From Bacteroidota bacterium (GTDB lineage Bacteria; Bacteroidota; JABWAT01): a stretch of 64,000 nucleotides of DNA. The notes beneath the pieces were generated by a model. It was not told the DNA's origin. It made no database searches and saw nothing but the letters and a program-made list of their open reading frames with translations. The position numbers and the translations under genes are program-made. Shown in pieces: positions 1 to 7,300 of the stretch; the first letter of the stretch is position 1; each line of letters begins with the position of its first letter. The DNA lies in contig JAKLJL010000010.1 of NCBI GenBank assembly GCA_023151185.1, positions 1 to 64,000 of the forward strand, written 5' to 3'.

Positions 1-376
1 CGGGCGCAGGTTTCAGTGTATCTTGAAAACGGAAGGCATATTCTGCCAGTTTGAAGGCATCATACTCGTCGGTTTTCTTCCGGTGTTCCGGACTTACCCG
101 TTTCAGGGCCGTTGTCGGTAGCAGACAGACAGTCCAGCCTTTCCGCTGCAGCAGGTAAATAAACAGGTCATCATAGACACCTGTGTTTTCTACAACCAGA
201 GTGGAGTTATCACATGTCACCCCATTTTCTCTGAGCCAGGTTAAAAACTTCTGAATTCCGGCTTTGGTATTCCGGAACGCACCGTCAATCCGGGAGCCTC
301 CCGGACTATTTTTAAGGAGACAAACATTAAAAGAATCGGCTGACATGTCGATTCCGGAGAAAAAATGTTTTTTCAT
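1..376 (-). CDS. IS110-family transposase, N-terminal part (runs off the window)
   Basis: This is a DEDD-type transposase of the IS110 family, which uses a RuvC-like domain and a bridge RNA to insert without classical terminal repeats. Only about 125 N-terminal codons are inside the window. The start is the ATG at 376, preceded on this strand by AGGAG nine bases away. Visible hallmarks are GIDMSADSFNVCLL with the first catalytic Asp (residues 8-21), VVENTGVYDDL with the catalytic Glu (about 63-73), and KKTDEYDAFKLAEYA with the later Asp residues (about 101-115), in the spacing typical of the RuvC-like half. The Tnp_20 domain with the catalytic Ser is outside the window, so whether the gene is intact is unknown. 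Confidence 0.88.
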   Translation of the reverse strand, partial: MKKHFFSGIDMSADSFNVCLLKNSPGGSRIDGAFRNTKAGIQKFLTWLRENGVTCDNSTLVVENTGVYDDLFIYLLQRKGWTVCLLPTTALKRVSPEHRKKTDEYDAFKLAEYAFRFQDTLKPAP

Positions 377-602
377 TGATAAATACTCCTTAACTTGGTT
401 GGTGTCAGGCTGTCATCTACTCTATTAATAATCGTCACGATTAGCATACTATCTGATGGTTGTCTGACAAATTGATTTCGTGAAGACCGGCAGTCCTGAT
501 TCAGCCATTAGTTGTTGCAAACTTGACTAGCACTTAGGTGCCTGCCGGTCTTATTTAAAGGTACCGGAATTATCAAATAAAATCCCGGTTGTAATCTAAT
601 AG
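377..602 (-). ncRNA. candidate bridge-RNA leader of the IS110 element
   Basis: There are 225 bp of non-coding DNA directly upstream of the transposase start, the place where IS110-group elements such as IS621 encode their bridge RNA. The DNA has a perfect 11-bp inverted repeat (483-493 with 542-552) enclosing a 48-nt loop, and a second short dyad (429-435 with 437-443). The large loop, read on the minus strand, contains TTTGCA, which also occurs at the presumed insertion site (604-609). That six-base match is close to chance. Assignment as a guide RNA is inference from position and foldability. Confidence 0.35.
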
Positions 603-698
603 ATTTGCACGCGGCTTAGTTTCAAGAAGCTCAACACATTTTGATAGGTTTTTGCTTCGGTTGGTTCACGTGCAAACGGCAGAAGCTAGGCGTTATAC
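603..698 (+). other. truncated attC-like site beside the IS element
   Basis: An R'-like box GTTATAC lies at 692-698. An L'-like segment lies at 667-686, with the same 5-nt spacing to GTT as in the attC sites at 54747-58987. Part of an opposing arm is present: TTTGCACG at 604-611 pairs with CGTGCAAA at 669-676. The outer half of that arm and the R'' box are missing, and the sequence changes to IS110 leader at this point. This is consistent with an IS inserted into, or a deletion through, an attC site. The shortened loop (about 53 nt against 72-74) and degenerate R' make this tentative. Confidence 0.35.
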
Positions 699-1133
699 AG
701 TTTCTTGGTCGAAAAATATTTTGCTTTCTTCTGAGTTCTTTTACATCAATTTTTACCATGCTATTCTGCAAGATCTCGTTGGTAAGTTCAGCTTTGTTTC
801 AGGGTTTCTTGCATAAGAGTAATCTCGGGCATTTTCCTTGAGAAATATTTTTTAGGTTTTTGGTTTTCAGGTTTCAAGTTTCGGTCAGTGTTCTTTTGAA
901 AATTTGAAGTTTCTGTTTGTTCAAAGAAAACTTCGGCAGTTGTGGCCCTTTTGCTTTCGGTCAATAATTCGGTTCCGAAGTTCAGAGCAAGTCTGGAAAC
1001 TATTCTGTAACTTGTCTGCAAACTCAGGTTTCAAGTTGCTGCTGCATAACTATCGCTTCATGCTGACAGGTTAGCGTTTCAGCTTGGAAAACGCTAAAAA
1101 AGGATTAGAGAAAGAAAAGAATTGCAAATTGAC
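699..1133. other. intergenic, possible decayed cassette
   Basis: No convincing gene: the short reading frames here lack family features. The nine bases GTTATACAG at 692-700 are nearly complementary to CTGCATAAC at 1042-1050 (one wobble mismatch), as expected for the two ends of an integron cassette. An intact attC does not follow: a GTTAGCG lies only 20 bp on, at 1070. Also present are a 13-bp direct repeat (868-880 and 1025-1037) and a perfect 9-bp inverted repeat (1071-1079 with 1089-1097). The latter has no U-tract on either strand, so it is not a normal terminator. Confidence 0.4.
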
Positions 1134-1162
1134 TTGACAATAGCATTAATATTAATTACTAT
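1134..1162 (+). promoter_or_regulatory. sigma-70-type promoter of the toxin locus
   Basis: TTGACA at 1134-1139 is followed after 17 bases by TACTAT at 1157-1162, in an AT-rich stretch about 120 bp upstream of the first gene of the RHS locus. The genes up to 16793 all lie on the same strand with small gaps, so this is the likely main promoter. It is called from consensus match and spacing only. Confidence 0.5.
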
Positions 1163-1280
1163 TATTAAGTAATCATAAAAACTATAGATTAAACTAAAAT
1201 TTCCAAGCTATAGCCCCGAGGATTTAAATTCAGCCTACAGGGATAGATTTTATTCACAAAAAAAGAGAATGAGGCCTCAA

Positions 1281-3002
1281 ATGAAACAACTACTTACAGT
1301 TGTGGTGATTCTTCTTGCCCTTACAAAAACCTTCGGACAAGTGTCTTTAACTGGTAGTACATCTGGTAAGATTCCCTATATAAGTGGGGTAAATGAACTT
1401 TCTGAATCAGATTTTTATATTAACCCAACTACAAAGTGGTATGGGTTTGGCACTACAAACCCCTCAAACAAGTACCACCTTCAACTTGCCTATGGGGAAC
1501 AACTCAAGCTTGGAAGTTTCTTTGTCTCAAATCCTTTGGATGGCACAACTGGGTTTATTAGAAGCACACTGGGTTCAAATTTATACTGGAATTCAACAAC
1601 ATCAAATTGGGTTGATCCTGCAGTAACCGGGTGGGACGATTATGCAGTTATAGCCAATTTGAATAGTGGTGGGCTTGGGGTTTACACCTATGTCGGATCG
1701 GGCCCCATTGGAAGAACCTTCACCCAGGCCGAATTCCAAAACACTCTTAGACTGAAAATTTCGGGTGCGGGAAAAGTTGGAATCGGGGGAATTGATCCTT
1801 CGGTTGTTTTGGATGTGAAAGCACTTGACAATCTGGACCAATTTAAATACCGGAAATACACAACCACTGGCCGGATCACAATGACTTTGGCTAACCCTGA
1901 TGGTTCTTCGATCTGGAATTACGGGATTATTACTGATAACAGTACTGATTTCACAGTTAGTGATGGCACCAATAACACCCTCAGGATGGTTAAAAATGGT
2001 AACCTTTTGTTTAACCCGGGGGGAAATGTTGGGTTTGGGACTACAACACCGACGGGGAAATATGATTTTAGGACTGGTTCAACCGGGCGGCAATTTGTGG
2101 TGCTTGAGAAAATGGAGGGCACAGAAAATGAGGTCTCCCTCGTTGGTACCACCCAAAAAGGATTTCTTGTAAAGGACCGAACAACGGCAACAGGTGGTTT
2201 GTGGCTTTATGGCGGTCATAGTTCAGGAACAGGTTTAGAAAAGCGGGGAGGCGTTGGTGCTGGCTTAATTGGTGATTTGGGAACATTGAGAGCAACGGGT
2301 ACAGAAGCTGCCTTTATCCGGTTTCAGGATGGTGTCATTACCATGTTTGGGAATACATCGCTTACCGCCGGTACTACTTTTAATCCGAATGAAAGAATGA
2401 GAATAAATGGTGCCAATGGGTTTATTGGATTTGGCGGAATAGATCCGACTGCAATTCAGGATATAAAGCCAACGAGTGTAACAGACGGTATAAAGCTAAG
2501 AAGGTTTTCTGCTGCCGGTCGTGCCCAGATTTTTCTTGCAAATGAATCGGGTGCACAGCAATGGGTATTCGGAATGACAACGGCCTCTTCTACGGATGTT
2601 GCCTTCAATGACGGGACAAAAAACGTTCTTTTAATGAAAAAGGGCGGAAACGTTATTTTTGATCCGGCTGGCTTGATCGGAATCGGAACCACCAATCCCA
2701 CCAAGACCCTTTCTGTTAATGGAACCATTTTAGCCAAGGAAGTTTATATCAGTGTAGAACCGGCAGATTGGCCGGATTATGTTTTTGGTGAAACTTATAC
2801 CTTGAAAGAATTGTCTGAAGTTGAACGATTTATTAAAGAAAACGGACACCTACCAGAAATTCCCTCTGCAATGACCGCCAGTACAGAAGGAGTGGCGGTC
2901 GGTGAATTTAATAAACAACTACTTAAAAAGGTAGAGGAACTGACTCTTTACATCATCGAGCAGGAAAAACGGATTCAGAAATTAGAATCAAAAACGAAGT
3001 AA
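1281..3002 (+). CDS. secreted fibre-like surface protein
   Basis: The protein has 573 residues from the ATG at 1281. That start is preferred over the ATG at 1269 because GAGG at 1271-1274 sits six bases before it and the product then begins directly with a Sec signal peptide (MKQLLTVVVILLALTKTFGQ). The body is a series of imperfect blocks rich in Gly, Thr and Asn (fGTTtPTgKyd, iGfGGIdPtaiqDIK, IGIGTTnPtKTLsVNG), as in trimeric fibres. The last ~90 residues match a tail common in Bacteroidota fibre-like proteins: a WPDYVF segment, GHLPEIPSA, then a short coiled coil (LLKKVEELTLYIIEQEKRI). It is first in the RHS locus. A surface or adhesive role is inferred, and no prophage genes accompany it. 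Confidence 0.7.
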   Translation: MKQLLTVVVILLALTKTFGQVSLTGSTSGKIPYISGVNELSESDFYINPTTKWYGFGTTNPSNKYHLQLAYGEQLKLGSFFVSNPLDGTTGFIRSTLGSNLYWNSTTSNWVDPAVTGWDDYAVIANLNSGGLGVYTYVGSGPIGRTFTQAEFQNTLRLKISGAGKVGIGGIDPSVVLDVKALDNLDQFKYRKYTTTGRITMTLANPDGSSIWNYGIITDNSTDFTVSDGTNNTLRMVKNGNLLFNPGGNVGFGTTTPTGKYDFRTGSTGRQFVVLEKMEGTENEVSLVGTTQKGFLVKDRTTATGGLWLYGGHSSGTGLEKRGGVGAGLIGDLGTLRATGTEAAFIRFQDGVITMFGNTSLTAGTTFNPNERMRINGANGFIGFGGIDPTAIQDIKPTSVTDGIKLRRFSAAGRAQIFLANESGAQQWVFGMTTASSTDVAFNDGTKNVLLMKKGGNVIFDPAGLIGIGTTNPTKTLSVNGTILAKEVYISVEPADWPDYVFGETYTLKELSEVERFIKENGHLPEIPSAMTASTEGVAVGEFNKQLLKKVEELTLYIIEQEKRIQKLESKTK

Positions 3003-3017
3003 AATAAAACAAATATT

Positions 3018-3563
3018 ATGACATACGACAAAAATAAAATAACAACTTATCTACTGTATTCTGTTTTGGTTTTAAGCTTTTACGCTTCTGTGATCGCTAC
3101 GGTTTCTTTGACGACCGCTCAAAAAGTTGCTTATATTGATTCGAGTCAGTTGATTGAGCAATCCAAACCAGCTATCGCCGCCCGTGAGAAATTCACAAAA
3201 GAATCCGACGAATGGAAGAAAAATGTTAAAACCCTCGAAGATGCCCTGACAAAAATGAATCAGGAGATCATGACGGATAATAACAAATGGTCTGCCCCGG
3301 TGAGAAAACAAAAACTTGCAGAGTTTGACAACAAACAAAAAGAGTATAACCGGTACACCCGGGCAATTCAGGAAAAGGCAGCAAAGCGGGAAAAAGAACT
3401 CATGCAGCCTGTTTTTGATGCGTTGAATGTCTATGTAAAAGATTTTGGCAAGGAACACGGGTACAAAATTATTTTCGGGACGGTCTCCGGCGGGAATATT
3501 CTGTATGGGGCTGAGGGTGCAGATATTACTGCAGAGTTTATTGAATTCGTGAACAGCAAATAA
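3018..3563 (+). CDS. OmpH/Skp-family periplasmic chaperone
   Basis: Skp-family chaperones hold unfolded outer-membrane and secreted proteins in the periplasm. This 181-residue protein has an N-terminal membrane/signal segment (about 11-34), the family opening KVAYIDSSQLIEQS (36-49), a long charged coiled-coil hairpin (about 50-135), and a C-terminal strand region ending in GGNILYGAEGADITAEFIEF, all in family order. It follows the fibre gene after 15 bp and precedes the lipoprotein. A dedicated chaperone inside a secreted-toxin operon suggests it serves the large exported proteins downstream; that is inference. Confidence 0.85.
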   Translation: MTYDKNKITTYLLYSVLVLSFYASVIATVSLTTAQKVAYIDSSQLIEQSKPAIAAREKFTKESDEWKKNVKTLEDALTKMNQEIMTDNNKWSAPVRKQKLAEFDNKQKEYNRYTRAIQEKAAKREKELMQPVFDALNVYVKDFGKEHGYKIIFGTVSGGNILYGAEGADITAEFIEFVNSK

Positions 3564-3584
3564 ACCCCAAAACTCCGGAATAAA

Positions 3585-4295
3585 ATGTCCCGATTGTTTC
3601 AAATGCCGACTTATTGGTTTGCTCTCCTGTTTATTGTTTTTGCGACCGGTTGTTCGAAATCTTTTTCTGATCCTGATGAGTTCGAGACTTACCTGAACAG
3701 TGAAGACTATCCCAATCAGCAGACACAAATTAAAAATGGTGTGAAGATCACCGTCAGGTATCAGCCGACAGAAGCTATGATGCTGCTTCAGTACAAAAGT
3801 TATCTGGAAGACAAAGTTTCGGTTCTGGCTGATACCACCCAAACAGATTCAATGAAAACAGCAACGATATCCTCTCTTTTTGAAGAGTTTGAAAAGACGG
3901 GTGCCATCTACAGTAAATCGGTTTATTTTCTGGTGACTATGGGATATGAAGACAGCAAAAGGGATCTGGAATATGAACCCATGCAAAAAGGATTTAATGT
4001 TTACAGTGACTGGATGCAGAAACTGGTTTTTGGCATGAAGGAATATGTTCACCTGGAAACCGCACTGATCCCTGAAATCCCGGTAGATGTCTATCAGATG
4101 GACCGGACTTACGGTCTGACAAAGGATCGTAAGTTACTGTTTGTGTTTACTGACACCTTCAACGGGAAAAAGATTCTGGATCCCGAAAACGACTGGGTTG
4201 AACTGAATATTGAAGAATTTGGATTAAAAACTGGCAAATTGAATTTTAAATTTGACTTGCCTTTCGATGAGATCGCAGTAGATTTTAAGAAATAA
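3585..4295 (+). CDS. predicted lipoprotein of unknown function
   Basis: The 236-residue product has a hydrophobic leader ending in a lipobox (FATGC, Cys about residue 23) and then Ser/Lys, so it should be lipidated and face the periplasm or surface. A second ATG at 3603 would give a shorter leader and is equally possible. The mature part is charged and acidic, with no recognised domain. It sits 21 bp after the OmpH-like gene and 22 bp before the first RHS gene, so it is probably cotranscribed with the export machinery or cargo of this locus. Confidence 0.7.
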   Translation: MSRLFQMPTYWFALLFIVFATGCSKSFSDPDEFETYLNSEDYPNQQTQIKNGVKITVRYQPTEAMMLLQYKSYLEDKVSVLADTTQTDSMKTATISSLFEEFEKTGAIYSKSVYFLVTMGYEDSKRDLEYEPMQKGFNVYSDWMQKLVFGMKEYVHLETALIPEIPVDVYQMDRTYGLTKDRKLLFVFTDTFNGKKILDPENDWVELNIEEFGLKTGKLNFKFDLPFDEIAVDFKK

Positions 4296-4317
4296 AAACA
4301 AATAAAAAGAAATTACC

Positions 4318-7300
4318 ATGATTACTTCTTTATCCGGTAAACAAATAAAGTTTTGGTCTGTGACTGTTGTGCTGAGTTTTTTACTCCAATTTTTAATACC
4401 GGCAGGATTTGTTTATGCAGGAAGCGGACCAGCAAAGCCGGAAGCCGCCCAGTTTGAACCGGTTGATGCATCGGATCTGGTTGATTTGTACACGGGTGAT
4501 TTTACCTACAATGTGCCACTGATCGAGGTACCTGGGCCTGAAGGGAACTGGCCGGTAAATCTTTCTTACCATGCCGGTATTGGACCCAATACTGAAGCAA
4601 CCTGGGTGGGTTTGGGATGGACACTGAACCCGGGTGCCATAAACAGGTTCGTCTCAGGTTACCCGGATGATTATTACGCTGGGGGAGTTGTATCTACCTA
4701 TTATATTCCCAAACAATCTGGCTGGGGCGTCGGGATTGGCGTTGGATATGGTCCCTTCGGGATGAACATGAATTTTGAGAATGGAAAAGGGTTGACTGGT
4801 TGGAATGCGTCTGTAAGTATTACACAGGCATTGGGTGTTAAATCAGATTTTAATCTGGGATTAAGTGTTGGATCGGATGGTGCGGGATTAGATATTGGTT
4901 ACAAAACTGCAATGGGGAATGTTGGAATTTCTGCAGGAACAAGCGGAGTTGGTCTTAGTTATTCCGTTGGAACGGAAATCGGTGGGGGAAATTCAGTTGG
5001 AGCAAGTATTGGGATAAATAACCATGGAGTAACCAATGCAGGTGCTGGGATTTCGCATACTTATGGAACATCAGATTTTAGTGCGAACTCGATGAGCCTC
5101 ATGGGTGTGAGCTGGTCAAATAAACAACAGGGCGCCAGTTTTTCATTTGCCGGCACCGGATTTCAAAGTATTTCTAAGGGAGCAATGGGTGAAGGTCATT
5201 TCAGTTCAAGTGGATTTAGTATTCCAATTCCTTTAGGAAACACTGGCGCATGGCTAAGTTTAAGCTATTGGGAATGGGAATGGTATTTGGATGAAAAACA
5301 TATTGAACGTGCCTTTGGATCTTTGCATCAGGAAGGATACATGAAAAAAACAGTTTCAGAGTATTGGGGAAGCAACAGTGAGAACCTGTTAAACTCCAAT
5401 TCTATTTTAAATAACCAGTTAATCCAAAATGATCCGTCTCTCAGCAGTGTGGTTCAAAGTGAAACCGCTACAGATGTTTATTACAGCACCAAATATGAAC
5501 GGAATGAAATAGAAAACGTAGTTGATTCTGACAAGAGCTTATTGACCTCATCTGAAGATATTTATCAGGTAGCGGTTCAGGGACTTAGTGGCAGTTTCCG
5601 GCCATATTTCTCAAATGGTTATGAATTTGTTGACGGAAGCGGAACCAATGAGAATGGGCAATTTAAAAATTTTGATGCAAACTCAGCCAATGCCAATACA
5701 GGTGCAAAAATCAAATTCAGATTTGATGCTGATGCAGGCGGCAATTTTATATCAGATACTGAAATTGGATTTGGGTCCAACAATTACAAACAAATAGGAA
5801 CTAACAAAAGGGGTTCAAGAAAAATTGAACCTGCGATCAAAAAAGATACTGGAAAAATAATGGGCTTTAGAATAATTGCTGAAGATGGAAAAATATATGA
5901 ATTTTTTCAGCCGGTGTATTCTTATTATCAGTATTCTGAAACAAAAGTGGGCAGTCAAACCAATACCCACACTATGTCTACGCCCTATGCAACTTCCTGG
6001 TTAATAACAGCTGTGAAAGGTCCAGATTATGTGGATCTATCTTATGATGGAATATCAGCTGACGATTATGGTTTTTGGGTTGGGTTTAGTTACGAAACTA
6101 GTAATTTGTTTTTATGGAGATCTCCTCAAAATTCTGGTTATGACAAAGTGAAAGATTCCGAAGTTTTTTCAACGGGGATGGTTGATAGAACTTACCTTTC
6201 CAAAATATTTACTGCTTCTCACAAATTGGAATTTAACGCACAAAACCAAATAATTAATCAGCAAGAAAGTATAAATGAATTTCAAATTTCTATTAACGAA
6301 ATCGGTTTCTCACGGAGCTATGATGAGGGTACGGACAATGATGGGATTCGCGATCAATATAAATATTTAGATGTTTACATTAATAAAGACTTATATGGGT
6401 TTGTTGAATATTTTATTGAAAAATATTCGGATTTTAACCCAAAAATTAAGGTAAATGGGAGAAATCAATATATTTACAATGGATCACCTACACAATTTGA
6501 GGATTTTTCTCAAGAGATTGATCTTAAGAGTAACATAAACAATTTAATTTATGATCATACTTCCAATTTATATAAATTTGAAACAACCTCATTTTCAGGT
6601 GTTGCAGGAAGCTGTTCTGTTCCTATTTGTCTTGCACGAAACACCATTATTACCGACTGCGAACTAATACTGAAACGACAAACTGGAAATTTAATATTTG
6701 ACAATGTGAACAAATCCCTTACTTCGATTGAACTTAAAAATAATAATAGTCAATTGATTGAAAAAGTAATATTTAATACTTCCTATAAACTTCAACCTGG
6801 GGCAGAGAATTCAACCGCGGGTGGTAAACTCACATTAAATTCCATTCAAAAGTTTGGCCGGGATGGCATAACGGCAATAATGCCCCCAACCCTTTTCAGA
6901 TATGAAAATAATCCCGTTTGGGATAAGCAGAAATATGATTACTGGAATGGGTATACCAGTGTGGGTACACTAGATTATCATTTTAACAGCCGGGATTATG
7001 CACAAGCAACCCTTGATGCATCAGCATGGAATTTATCTTCCATTTCAACCCCTTTAGGCAGTAAAATCGGCGTTGATTATGAATCTGACGAAATTGAATA
7101 TGTAGGGGAAGAATATTATATCCCCAACTTTACCCAAATGTGGGCCATATCAAAATCAAGTGAGTCGAATTATTTAACAACTCAAATGAATGTATTTGCC
7201 CCGATTGAAATTAATCAAAAAAAAGGGTTTATAATTTTAGAAAAGATGACTGGAATATATAAATGTCCTCGTGGCTGGGATACTAATTTTATTTTTTATA

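Larger units (their letters stand above)
1..602 (-). mobile_element. IS110-family insertion sequence, one end only
   Basis: The stretch holds the 5' part of an IS110-type transposase (1-376) and about 225 bp of non-coding leader. The other end lies outside the window. The outer boundary near 602 is inferred: the sequence just beyond it (603-698) resembles an attC integron site that has lost one arm. IS110 elements have no normal terminal inverted repeats, so the end cannot be fixed from sequence alone. Members of the related IS1111-attC group are known to insert into attC sites. Confidence 0.6.

Noticed and set aside
641-841. Small reading frame of 66 codons left of the RHS locus
   Set aside because: Low-complexity Phe/Ser-rich translation in a decayed intergenic stretch, overlapping an attC-like remnant, with no recognisable domain.
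1071-1097. Terminator hairpin at the perfect 9-bp inverted repeat
   Set aside because: Neither strand has a T-tract after the stem, and the loop is flanked by A residues.
1281-3002. Prophage tail-fibre gene
   Set aside because: No capsid, tail or lysis genes lie nearby. The signal peptide and the neighbouring Skp-like chaperone point to a secreted surface protein.
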